Origin: CAMLIZ01 sp040758375
GTDB lineage: Bacteria; Pseudomonadota; Gammaproteobacteria; Burkholderiales; Burkholderiaceae_C
Assembly: GCA_040758375.1 (NCBI GenBank)
Contig: JBFLWE010000013.1
Coordinates: 1-64,000, forward strand
Direction: 5' to 3'
DNA length: 64,000 nucleotides
Shown: positions 21,193 through 29,046 of the stretch, piece by piece
Layout of the letters: every line of letters starts with the position of its first letter
How positions within the stretch are numbered: position 1 is the stretch's first letter
Notes under the pieces: model-generated
What the model saw: only the letters and a program-made list of their open reading frames with translations
What the model was told of the DNA's origin: nothing
The model's database searches: none
Program-made: the position numbers and the translations under genes

Positions 21193-22086
21193 ATGAGCAT
21201 CCTGATCAACAAGGACACCCGCGTCATCACGCAGGGCATCACCGGCAAGACCGGCCAGTTCCACACCCGCATGTGCCGTGACTACGCCAACGGCAAGAAC
21301 TGCTTCGTGGCCGGCGTGAACCCCAAGAAGGCCGGCGAAGACTTCGAAGGCATTCCCATCTACGCCAGCGTGCACGACGCCAAGGCGCACACCGGTGCCA
21401 CCGTCAGCGTGATCTACGTGCCGCCGGCGGGCGCCGCCGCCGCCATCTGGGAAGCGGTGCAAGCCGACCTCGACCTGGTGGTGTGCATCACCGAAGGCAT
21501 CCCCATCCGCGACATGCTCGAGGTGCGCAACAAGATGAAGGCCAAGGAGGCCGCCGGCGGCAAGCGCACGCTGCTGCTGGGCCCCAACTGCCCCGGCACC
21601 ATCACGCCCGACGAGATCAAGATCGGCATCATGCCGGGCCACATCCACAAGAAGGGCCGCATCGGCGTGGTCTCGCGCTCCGGCACGCTGACCTACGAAG
21701 CCGTGGCCCAGCTCACCGAGATCGGCCTGGGCCAGAGCAGCGCCGTGGGCATCGGCGGCGATCCGATCAACGGCTTGAAGCACATCGACGTGATGCGCAT
21801 GTTCAACGACGACCCCGACACCGACGCCGTGATCATGATCGGCGAGATCGGCGGGCCCGACGAGGCCGATGCCGCGCGTTGGTGCAAGGACAACATGAAG
21901 AAGCCGGTGGTCGGCTTCATCGCCGGCGTGACCGCGCCCCCGGGCAAGCGCATGGGCCATGCGGGCGCACTGATCTCCGGCGGTGCCGACACGGCCGACG
22001 CCAAGCTGGCGATCATGGAAGAGTGCGGTTTCAAGGTCACGCGCAACCCGTCCGAGATGGGCAAGCTGCTCAAGAGCCTGATCTGA
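21193..22086 (+). CDS. sucD: Succinyl-CoA ligase alpha subunit
   Basis: CoA-binding and phosphohistidine subunit partnering SucC. The 297 residues begin MSILINKDTRVITQGITGKTGQFH, with GPNCPGTITPDE in the middle. The active-site His is in GHAGALISGG near residue 255. The gene follows sucC on the same strand and is closed by a strong terminator at 22115. Confidence 0.97.
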   Translation: MSILINKDTRVITQGITGKTGQFHTRMCRDYANGKNCFVAGVNPKKAGEDFEGIPIYASVHDAKAHTGATVSVIYVPPAGAAAAIWEAVQADLDLVVCITEGIPIRDMLEVRNKMKAKEAAGGKRTLLLGPNCPGTITPDEIKIGIMPGHIHKKGRIGVVSRSGTLTYEAVAQLTEIGLGQSSAVGIGGDPINGLKHIDVMRMFNDDPDTDAVIMIGEIGGPDEADAARWCKDNMKKPVVGFIAGVTAPPGKRMGHAGALISGGADTADAKLAIMEECGFKVTRNPSEMGKLLKSLI

Positions 22087-22114
22087 ACCGGCAGCCGCGC
22101 GCTGCCGAACGAAA

Positions 22115-22141
22115 GGCCGCTGCCTCGGCGCGGCCTTTTTC
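22115..22141 (+). terminator. Rho-independent terminator of sucCD
   Basis: GGCCGC (22115-22120) pairs with GCGGCC (22130-22135) and is followed by a run of Ts (22136-22140). A second hairpin, GGCAGC/GCTGCC (22090-22106), lies just before it. Confidence 0.85.
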
Positions 22142-22227
22142 ATTGAAGCGCACGTAATTCCACGCACGCACAGCGGGGAAACCCGCCCCTACACTGTCCC
22201 GCGCACACGAAGAAGGACCTCAAGCAG

Positions 22228-22977
22228 ATGGAACAGTTCATGACCCCCGAGTTCTGGGTTGCGGTCGGCCAGATCATCATGATCGACATCCTGCTCGGTG
22301 GCGACAACGCCGTGGTCATCGCGCTGGCCTGCCGGCAGCTGCCGCCCAAGCAGCGCACGCAGGGCATCATCTGGGGTACCGCCGGCGCGATCGTGCTGCG
22401 CGTGATCCTCATCTTCTTCGCGCTCACGCTGCTGGCGATTCCCTATCTCAAGCTGGTGGGCGCCGCGCTGCTGCTGTGGATCGGCATCAAGCTGCTGCTG
22501 CCCGAGCACGACGAGGGACACGGCAACATCCAGGCCAGCGACAAGCTCTGGGCGGCGGTGAAGACGGTGATCGTGGCCGACTTCGTGATGAGCCTGGACA
22601 ACGTGATCGCCATCGCCGGCGCGGCGCAGGGCGCGGGCGGCGACCACCAGATGCCGCTGGTCATCTTCGGCCTGCTGGTGAGCATTCCCATCATCGTGTG
22701 GGGCAGCCAGCTGGTGATCAAGCTGATGGACCGCTTCCCGGTCATCATCACCCTCGGCGGCATGCTGCTGGGCTGGATTGCCGGCACCATGGCGGTGAGC
22801 GACCCGGCCATCGTGCATCACCTGCCGCTGGCAGAGGCGGCCAACGCCAGCGCTCCCGCGGAGCCGGTGGCCTGGGTGCGCTATGCGGCCGGGGTGGCCG
22901 GTGCGCTGGCCGTGCTGGTGGTGGGCAAGTGGCTGGCGCTGCGGCAGGCCAGGAGGCCGGAGAGCGCCGAAGCCTGA
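22228..22977 (+). CDS. TerC/YjbE-family integral membrane protein
   Basis: Membrane protein of 249 residues with about seven helices. It has the two TerC signature motifs with metal-binding-type Asp residues: IDILLGGDNAVVIAL near residues 19-33 and ADFVMSLDNVIAIAG near residues 117-131. Related TerC proteins export manganese or support metal loading of secreted enzymes; the exact role here is unknown. The 86-base upstream region is too short for, and does not look like, the yybP-ykoY manganese riboswitch often found before such genes. Confidence 0.85.
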   Translation: MEQFMTPEFWVAVGQIIMIDILLGGDNAVVIALACRQLPPKQRTQGIIWGTAGAIVLRVILIFFALTLLAIPYLKLVGAALLLWIGIKLLLPEHDEGHGNIQASDKLWAAVKTVIVADFVMSLDNVIAIAGAAQGAGGDHQMPLVIFGLLVSIPIIVWGSQLVIKLMDRFPVIITLGGMLLGWIAGTMAVSDPAIVHHLPLAEAANASAPAEPVAWVRYAAGVAGALAVLVVGKWLALRQARRPESAEA

Positions 22978-22993
22978 GCACAGGCCCCCTTCG

Positions 22994-23025
22994 CACCACC
23001 GCGAAAGCCCCAAGCCGCGGTGGTG
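22994..23025 (+). terminator. Strong hairpin after the TerC gene
   Basis: CACCACCGCG (22994-23003) pairs perfectly with CGCGGTGGTG (23016-23025) across a 12-base loop, 17 bases after the stop codon. There is no U-tract, so it is either a weak terminator or a 3'-end stabilising structure. Confidence 0.45.
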
Positions 23026-23062
23026 GCAGCGCCCCTTCGGCGCATGCTAACGTGGCCCCACC

Positions 23063-24022
23063 ATGACGGCGCGGGCAGCATCCTCTTCATACGGTGACCT
23101 CGCACCGGGCGCGGCGTTTGCCGGCTTCCGCATCGAGCGCCTGGTGGCGCGCGGCACCATCGGGGCCCTGTATGCGGCCACCGACCCGCGCGACGGACTG
23201 GCCGTGGCGCTGAAGGTGCTGCCGCTGGCCGGCGAATACGAAGGCGCCGACCTCGACGAGGCGCGCGAACGCTTCCTGCAGGAAGCCAAGACCGCGTCGG
23301 GCCTGCACCATCCGGACATCGTGGCGGTGCACGGCGCCGGCGAGGCACAGGGCCGGGTGTTCATCGTGATGGAGCTGCTGACAGGATGCGATCTCACGCG
23401 CTACACGCGCCCCGCGCGCCTGCTGCCGGAGCCGGTGGCCTTGCGCATCGCCGCGCGCGTGGCCGAGGCGCTGGCGTATGCACATGGTCTGGGCGTGGTG
23501 CACCGCGACGTGAAGCCGGCCAACGTGATGGTCGATCTGGCGCGGCACCAGATGAAGCTCACCGACTTCGGCATCGCCCGCCTCGACGACGGCCTGCGCT
23601 CGCGCAGCGGCGTGATGATGGGCACCCCCTCGTTCATGGCGCCCGAACAACTGGCCGGCGGGCGCGTCGACGGCCGCGCCGACCTGTACGCCCTCGGTGT
23701 GATGCTGTTCCAGCTGCTCACCGGCCGCCTGCCTTACGAGGCTGCGTCGATGGGGCAGCTGCTGATGCAGATTGCGCGTGCCGCGCCCCTGGCCCTGGAC
23801 AGCCTGCGGCCCGATCTGCCGGCGCGGTTGTCCGGGTTGGTGGCGGCCCTGCTGCAGAAGCACCCGGCGGAGCGACCGGGTGACGGCCGGACGGTGGGCG
23901 AGACGCTGCGCGACATCGCCGACGGCTGGCCCGGGCCGGCCCCCCTTGTCTCAGGGAGCCAAGCCCAGCCTGTCGCTCCCGATGCCGCCGGTGTTCCGGG
24001 GCACAATGCCACACGCCCATAG
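23063..24022 (+). CDS. Serine/threonine protein kinase
   Basis: Hanks-type kinase, 319 residues, with no membrane helix or extracellular sensor. Lys51 (VALKVL), catalytic HRDVKPAN with Asp149, DFG at 168-170 and APE near 193-195 are all present, so it should be active. The glycine-rich loop is changed at its first position (ARGTIGALY). The tail after about residue 285 is Pro/Ala-rich. A TAACGT -10-like element ends ten bases before the ATG, implying a very short leader. It is followed by a PP2C phosphatase and an FHA protein, making a writer, eraser and reader set. Confidence 0.9.
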   Translation: MTARAASSSYGDLAPGAAFAGFRIERLVARGTIGALYAATDPRDGLAVALKVLPLAGEYEGADLDEARERFLQEAKTASGLHHPDIVAVHGAGEAQGRVFIVMELLTGCDLTRYTRPARLLPEPVALRIAARVAEALAYAHGLGVVHRDVKPANVMVDLARHQMKLTDFGIARLDDGLRSRSGVMMGTPSFMAPEQLAGGRVDGRADLYALGVMLFQLLTGRLPYEAASMGQLLMQIARAAPLALDSLRPDLPARLSGLVAALLQKHPAERPGDGRTVGETLRDIADGWPGPAPLVSGSQAQPVAPDAAGVPGHNATRP

Positions 24023-24052
24023 CTGCGGACCGCGCGAACAACAACACCTGCC

Positions 24053-24838
24053 ATGAGCTTCGAGTTCTTCAGTGCCGTGGACACGGGCCGAGCGCGCAGC
24101 AACAACGAAGACTCGGTGGCAGTGGACGAGGCGGCGCGCCTTGCGGTGCTGGCCGACGGCATGGGCGGCTACAACGCCGGCGAAGTGGCCAGCGGCATGC
24201 TCACCTCGTTCATCAAGGCCGAGCTCGGCCGCTGGCTGCAGGAGGCCAGCGCCAGCGCCACCGACGCCGAGGTGCGCCGCGCGATGGACATCTGCGTGGA
24301 CAACGCCAACCGCGCGATCTTCAACGCCGCCAACTCCAACCCGCAGTACGCCGGCATGGGCACGACGCTGGTGCTGGCCGTGTTCCGCGACAACCGTCTG
24401 CTGGTGGGCCACGTGGGTGACTCCCGCGCCTACCGCCTGCGCGGTGGCAAGCTCGCGCAGATCACGCGCGACCATTCGCTGTTGCAGGAACAGATCGACG
24501 CCGGCCTCATCACCCCCGAGCAGGCGGCGTTCTCGGCCAACAAGAACCTGGTCACCCGCGCGGTGGGAGTGGAAGACACCGTGCTGCTCGAGACGCACCT
24601 GCACGAGATCCAGCCGGGCGACTTGTACCTGCTGTGCTCGGACGGGCTGTCCGACATGCTGGACGATGAAGCCATCGCCCAGGTGTTGCAGATGCACGAC
24701 TCGGTGGCCGAGGCCGGCACCGCATTGATCGATGCAGCCAATGACGCAGGCGGAAAGGATAATATTGCGGTCGTTCTGGTGCGCGTGCAGGGAGGCCCCA
24801 CGCCCGTGTCGCGCTCGTGGTGGCCTTTCCGGCGCTGA
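24053..24838 (+). CDS. PP2C-type serine/threonine phosphatase
   Basis: Metal-dependent phosphatase of 261 residues, expected to reverse phosphorylation by the neighbouring kinase. PP2C motifs are present in order: RSNNEDS near residue 15, LADGMGGYNAGEVAS near 33, GTTLVLAVF, GHVGDSRAYRL, LLCSDGLSDML, and GGKDNIAVVLV near the end with the final metal-ligand Asp. Soluble and cytoplasmic. It starts 30 bases after the kinase gene on the same strand. Confidence 0.93.
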   Translation: MSFEFFSAVDTGRARSNNEDSVAVDEAARLAVLADGMGGYNAGEVASGMLTSFIKAELGRWLQEASASATDAEVRRAMDICVDNANRAIFNAANSNPQYAGMGTTLVLAVFRDNRLLVGHVGDSRAYRLRGGKLAQITRDHSLLQEQIDAGLITPEQAAFSANKNLVTRAVGVEDTVLLETHLHEIQPGDLYLLCSDGLSDMLDDEAIAQVLQMHDSVAEAGTALIDAANDAGGKDNIAVVLVRVQGGPTPVSRSWWPFRR

Positions 24839-24892
24839 CGCCCCCGACCGTCAGCGGCAGGCAAAGAGGCGGAGACTTCAAGAGGTCAACTG

Positions 24893-25552
24893 ATGGGCAA
24901 ACTTGTGGTGTCGCTCGATGGCGTGGTGATCAAGGAAGTGCAGATCACCAAGGACCGCACGACCCTGGGCCGTCGCCCTTACAACGACATCGTGATCGAC
25001 AACCTCGCCGTCAGCGGCGAGCACGCGGTGCTGCAGATGGTGGGCAACGACGTCTTCATCGAAGACCTGAACAGCACCAACGGCACCTACATCAACGGCA
25101 AGGCCGTCAAGAAACAACTCCTGGCCCACGACGACACGATCGAGATCGGCAAGTACAAGATCAAGTACTTCGCCGACGATGGCCACGAGTACGAAAAGAC
25201 CATGATCATGAAGCCCGGCGCCCAGGCGCCGACCTTCATGCACACCGCGCCGCAACCGGCCAACTCCGGCTTCGGCAACCTGGCGCCGGTACAGCCGGCG
25301 TCGATCAAGGTGCTCAACGGCGCGGCCGCCGGCCGCGAAGTGGCCCTGACCAAGGTGGTCACCACTGTCGGCAAGCCCGGCGTGCAGGTGGCCTCGATCA
25401 CCAAGCGCCCGGGCGGCTATGTGTTCGCTCACGTCGAAGGCGCCACGCGGCCCACGGTGAACGGCACCACCGTCACCGCCGAATCCGTGCCGCTGAAAAA
25501 CGGTGACGTGATCGAGCTGGCCGGCACGCAGATGCAGTTCATCCAGGGCTGA
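24893..25552 (+). CDS. FHA-domain protein
   Basis: Phosphothreonine-binding protein of 219 residues. The N-terminal FHA domain (about 5-95) has the key residues Gly26-Arg27, Ser41, His44 and the NSTNGTYING loop at 60-69. A second domain (about 125-219) has the same overall order, ending in NGTTVTAESVPLKNGDVIELAG, but lacks the Arg/Ser/His set, so it looks like a degenerate FHA fold. It is the likely reader for the kinase and phosphatase encoded just upstream. Confidence 0.88.
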   Translation: MGKLVVSLDGVVIKEVQITKDRTTLGRRPYNDIVIDNLAVSGEHAVLQMVGNDVFIEDLNSTNGTYINGKAVKKQLLAHDDTIEIGKYKIKYFADDGHEYEKTMIMKPGAQAPTFMHTAPQPANSGFGNLAPVQPASIKVLNGAAAGREVALTKVVTTVGKPGVQVASITKRPGGYVFAHVEGATRPTVNGTTVTAESVPLKNGDVIELAGTQMQFIQG

Positions 25553-25800
25553 CAAAACGCGGCGCCTATCGGCAGCAGAGCGCCTGTCTTAAGGGCCGGG
25601 TCCCTCCCTCAACCGTGACCCATTTCACGCCCGCGCGAAGCACGTGAGACAGCCGTGCGCGTGCCATCGCAAACCGCGACTTTGAGCCCTTGCCGAGCGG
25701 GGCAACGGTTTGCAACATCGAGGCCTGACACCACGGCGCTCGAAAGCGGCGCTGCCGCCTCCACCGAACAGCGCTGGCCAGGGCGCTGCCCACACCACTC

Positions 25801-26601
25801 ATGAACATCCGCGTCCTCGGTTGCTCCGGGTCCATCGCCGCAGGCAGCCGGACCACGGCCTTCTTGCTGGGCGATGACGTGCTCATCGACGCCGGCAGCG
25901 GCGTCGGCGACCTGACGCTGCAGGAGATGGCCAGGATCGACCACATCCTGATCAGCCACTCGCATCTGGACCATGTGCTGTCGATCGGCCTGCTGGCCGA
26001 CAGCGTGCTGCGGCTGCGCAAGGCGTCGGGCAGGCCGCCGATCAAGGTGCATGCGCTCGGGGCGACCATCGAGGCGCTCAAGGCGCACATCTTCAACAAC
26101 GTCATCTGGCCCGACTTCACGCGCCTGCCCAGCGCGGAACAGCCGGTGCTGGCCTTCGAGCGCTTCGATGTCGGGGATGTGCTCACACTGGGCGCGCACC
26201 GCATCGAGGTGCTGCCGGCGCTGCACACCGTGCCCGCGGTCGGCTTCGCGGTGCTGCCGCCCGGGGCAGGCGCCTGGGTCTACACCGGCGACACCGGCCC
26301 CAACCCGGCCCTGTGGGAGCGCCTGCGCGGCATGGACGTGGCGACGCTGGTCATCGAGACCGCGTTCAGCGACGACGAATATGCAGTGGCCGAACTGAGC
26401 CGGCACCTGTGTCCCGCCACCCTGGCGCGCGAACTGCGCCATCTGACCCAGGACGGCGTGCAGGTCTACATCACCCACATCAAGCCGGGAGAAGTGCAGG
26501 CGGTGATGGAGGAAATCGGCGCTGCGGGCAACGCGGTTTCCATCCAGGCGCTGGGCACCGGCCAACACCTGGACCTGGATACGCGCCGTCACCCAAGGTG
26601 A
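25801..26601 (+). CDS. MBL-fold phosphodiesterase-like hydrolase (class II cyclic nucleotide type)
   Basis: Metallo-hydrolase of 266 residues with ISHSHLDHVLSIGLL (zinc ligands His53, His55, Asp57, His58), YTGDTGPN, and a C-terminal THIKPGE. This pattern, with the GCSGSIAAGSRTTAFLL N-terminus, is that of the 3',5'-cyclic nucleotide phosphodiesterase class II family. It may degrade cAMP or a related nucleotide; an RNase Z-like role is less likely. The 248 bases before it contain no gene I can support. It sits between the FHA gene and the pilin gene. Confidence 0.75.
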   Translation: MNIRVLGCSGSIAAGSRTTAFLLGDDVLIDAGSGVGDLTLQEMARIDHILISHSHLDHVLSIGLLADSVLRLRKASGRPPIKVHALGATIEALKAHIFNNVIWPDFTRLPSAEQPVLAFERFDVGDVLTLGAHRIEVLPALHTVPAVGFAVLPPGAGAWVYTGDTGPNPALWERLRGMDVATLVIETAFSDDEYAVAELSRHLCPATLARELRHLTQDGVQVYITHIKPGEVQAVMEEIGAAGNAVSIQALGTGQHLDLDTRRHPR

Positions 26602-26652
26602 CAAATCCGGGCAGGCGCAAACCGGCATTCGCGCCTTTCGGCAACCAAGAGT

Positions 26653-26665
26653 GACACATCGTGTC
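26653..26665 (+). promoter_or_regulatory. Inverted repeat upstream of the pilin promoter (possible PilR site)
   Basis: GACAC-ATC-GTGTC is a perfect inverted repeat about 45 bases upstream of the -24 element. Pseudomonas PilR recognises TGTC-containing sites upstream of pilA, so this may be the activator site. The assignment is by analogy only. Confidence 0.35.
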
Positions 26666-26707
26666 GCCCCGCGTGCGAAAGCTCACGGGCCAGATCAGGG
26701 GAACGAC

Positions 26708-26723
26708 TGGCATGGGCCCTGCA
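26708..26723 (+). promoter_or_regulatory. Sigma-54 (-24/-12) promoter of the pilin gene
   Basis: TGGCAT-GGGCC-CTGCA has the invariant GG and GC separated by exactly ten bases (GG 26709-26710, GC 26721-26722). A start at about 26734 would give a leader of about 39 bases. RpoN control is usual for type IV pilin genes. Confidence 0.75.
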
Positions 26724-26772
26724 ATCCAGGGAGCACCTCAGCCCCGTTTCCTTCAACCCAAGGAGTTCCTCC

Positions 26773-27237
26773 ATGAAACGCGTTCAACAAGGCTTCACGC
26801 TGATCGAACTGATGATCGTCGTGGCCATCATCGGCATCCTGGCGGCGGTGGCGCTGCCGGCGTATCAGACCTACACGATCAAGGCCAAGGTCTCGGAGGC
26901 CATCCTTGCGACCAGCCAGTGCCGTACGACGGTCGCAGAGGTATACCAGACGGGCAGCGCCGCCGCCGCACCTGGCGCTGGCAACTGGGGTTGCGAGTCC
27001 ACCAACCCCTCCAAGTACGTCGCATCCGTTGCTACGGACGCGAACGGCGTCATCACGGTCACGACCTCGGCCGCCACGGACCTGGGCGCTGCAGCTGGGC
27101 AGACGATTACACTCACCCCCCAGACCTCAGCTGGGGCAGCGCTTACCGCTGCTTCGATTGGCGGCACGCAGGTAGGTCAGTTCCGTTGTCAGGGCAACGC
27201 AACTATCGCCAAGTACCTCCCGGGTTCCTGCCGCTGA
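26773..27237 (+). CDS. pilA: Type IV major pilin
   Basis: Prepilin of 154 residues with a short leader MKRVQQG, cleavage by PilD after Gly7 and the N-methylated Phe8. The mature N-terminus FTLIELMIVVAIIGILAAVALPAYQ has the conserved Glu5. Cysteines are at 50, 74, 139 and 153; the last two would close the C-terminal D-loop. The globular part is rich in Ala, Thr and Gly and holds the variable region. It has a sigma-54 promoter, a strong terminator, and two PglL-like genes downstream, which suggests a glycosylated pilin. Confidence 0.92.
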   Translation: MKRVQQGFTLIELMIVVAIIGILAAVALPAYQTYTIKAKVSEAILATSQCRTTVAEVYQTGSAAAAPGAGNWGCESTNPSKYVASVATDANGVITVTTSAATDLGAAAGQTITLTPQTSAGAALTAASIGGTQVGQFRCQGNATIAKYLPGSCR

Positions 27238-27255
27238 TTCTAATTCGAGCTTGAG

Positions 27256-27285
27256 AAAGTGCGCCGTTAGGCGCACTTTTTCTTT
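27256..27285 (+). terminator. Rho-independent terminator of pilA
   Basis: AAAGTGCGCC (27256-27265) pairs perfectly with GGCGCACTTT (27270-27279) around a GTTA loop, followed by a T-rich run. It separates pilA from the next gene, which starts 16 bases later. Confidence 0.9.
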
Positions 27286-27300
27286 TCCCAAGTATCGACT

Positions 27301-28986
27301 ATGCGCCCGCTCTTGCCGCTGGGTGGTGTGCTGCTTGCGGCCAGCTACCTGTTGCCTTCCACCGAACGGCCGTGGCCGTCGTTCTGGCGTGAGTGGGTGG
27401 CCGGATGTGCCTTGATTGTGCTCTTCGCTTGGACTTTCGGCGGTCAGCCGGGACCCCAGCGCTACCGGGTGCCGGCGGCCGCGTTGCTGTCGGTGTCACT
27501 GGCAGTTTCAGCCTGGGCGCAGTTGGCCGCGGGCAGCCTCAACTTTCTCTCTGACGCGGTGCTCGTAAGCGGTTACCTGCTGGGATTTGCAGCAGCGATT
27601 GTCGGCGCATCCAACGTCGAGGCAGAGGGACGAAGGGCCCTTATTCGCACGCTTTGCCTCGTTTGGCTTGCGGCTGCCGTGGTATCGACGCCGATTGCCC
27701 TGCTTCAGTGGCTTCGAGTGCTGCCCTGGGAGGGTGTCCTCTCGACGGATCTACCGCACTACGGAGGGCGGCCCGTAGCTCAATTGGGCCAGTCGAACAT
27801 GCTGTGCCTGCTCATGTTGCTCGGGCTTGCATCATTGCTTCGTCTTTATGAGGAAGATGCGCTTCCTGCGGGCAAGCTTCTCCTTCTGGTCCCGCTGCTG
27901 ACGGCGGGCGCGGCGTTGACTCAATCCCGTCTGGCATGGGTGGCATACGGAACTGCGCCCTGCTTTTGGTGGCTACTCTCGAGACGCGCGGCGCCCAGGA
28001 TTCGGACGGGCTGGTTTGTGGCGGCGGCAGCGCTCTTTGCCGCCCTGTCTGCCTTGGTATTGTCTGGTAACTACGAGCTCGGACTTGGTGGTACGGCTCT
28101 AGCCGAGCGGATGTCGGGGGGGCGCCGCCCTGACGCGTGGAGGCTGTTTCTGAATGCGGTCTTCGAGCGGCCTTGGACGGGATGGGGGTGGCTACAAACC
28201 GGGAATGCCCAGATTTCCGTTGCTCTTCAGCACCCGCCACTCGCTTGGTACTTTTCGAGCTCGCATAATCAGTTCCTAGATCTAGCCCTTTGGTGTGGCA
28301 TTCCGATTGCAATCGGCGTCGCTGGATTCATCGTCGTGGGGGGGGCTCGGCTTTGCACCTCAACTTCCGGCGGGACAGAAGCTTCTTCGCTGCTTGCCAT
28401 CGTGTTCGTCCTCCTACACGCGATGGTGGAGTTTCCGCTCTTGTATGGTAATATCCTTTGGCCGCTAGGTTTCTGGCTGGGTATACACCTTGGTAAACGA
28501 GGAAGCGCGTCCTCCGTCGTGCACTTGCCGGGAGTTCCTTTCCGTATCGGATCGTGGTTAATTCTTCCTGTGGGCGCGGCCTTACTAGGGGTGCTGGCGC
28601 GCGATGTCCGAATAGCGCAAGAAATCTGGCCGACAACGCGGATTGCGCATGTGGCGGAGCGACCGATTCTGTATGCCGAGCCGTCTTCTCCACAGATTTT
28701 GCTGATGGATTCGTTGCAGGCTTTTCACGATTTTGCTGCGCAAAGCCAGAACGCTGCTTTGAGTCCGGAGACATACGCGAGGATGCACTCGGTGCGAAAC
28801 CGCTATCCATATCCGGAAGTTCTTGAGCACTACGCCTGGGTGCTTTCCCGCAATGGAGGCGAGACCGAAGCAATTCATGAGCTGCAGCTTGCATGCCGCT
28901 TCCAGTCGGCCACGTCTTGCGCGGAGTTGCTTGCTGCATGGAGCTTTTGGCGTGGTTCAGGCAACAGAGTGCCGGCCTTGCCGTAA
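27301..28986 (+). CDS. PglL/O-antigen ligase-like oligosaccharyltransferase
   Basis: Integral membrane protein, 561 residues with about eleven helices. The arrangement is that of PglL/Wzy_C proteins: a GQSNMLCLLMLLGLAS segment (the G-x-x-x-Q-x-N type motif), a large periplasmic loop near residues 260-330 holding WGWLQTGNAQ and SSSHNQFLDLALWCGIP with its conserved His, and a soluble C-terminal region. Such enzymes move lipid-linked glycans onto pilin. Placement directly after pilA fits a pilin-specific ligase. Codons here end in A/T far more often than in neighbours; 28681-28740 is only 48% GC. No clear ribosome binding site is seen. Confidence 0.8.
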   Translation: MRPLLPLGGVLLAASYLLPSTERPWPSFWREWVAGCALIVLFAWTFGGQPGPQRYRVPAAALLSVSLAVSAWAQLAAGSLNFLSDAVLVSGYLLGFAAAIVGASNVEAEGRRALIRTLCLVWLAAAVVSTPIALLQWLRVLPWEGVLSTDLPHYGGRPVAQLGQSNMLCLLMLLGLASLLRLYEEDALPAGKLLLLVPLLTAGAALTQSRLAWVAYGTAPCFWWLLSRRAAPRIRTGWFVAAAALFAALSALVLSGNYELGLGGTALAERMSGGRRPDAWRLFLNAVFERPWTGWGWLQTGNAQISVALQHPPLAWYFSSSHNQFLDLALWCGIPIAIGVAGFIVVGGARLCTSTSGGTEASSLLAIVFVLLHAMVEFPLLYGNILWPLGFWLGIHLGKRGSASSVVHLPGVPFRIGSWLILPVGAALLGVLARDVRIAQEIWPTTRIAHVAERPILYAEPSSPQILLMDSLQAFHDFAAQSQNAALSPETYARMHSVRNRYPYPEVLEHYAWVLSRNGGETEAIHELQLACRFQSATSCAELLAAWSFWRGSGNRVPALP

Positions 28987-29046
28987 GAAGAACGCCGACA
29001 CGGCAATTGCGCCGGTCTTCCTAGATGTGATGAGAAACTCTCGAAG

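Noticed and set aside
22142..22227. Manganese (yybP-ykoY) riboswitch before the TerC-family gene
   Set aside because: The gap is only 86 bases and lacks the conserved loops of that riboswitch.
23063..25552. Type VI secretion regulatory module
   Set aside because: Kinase, phosphatase and FHA genes are present, but no tss or hcp/vgrG gene is in the window and the kinase lacks the PpkA membrane part.
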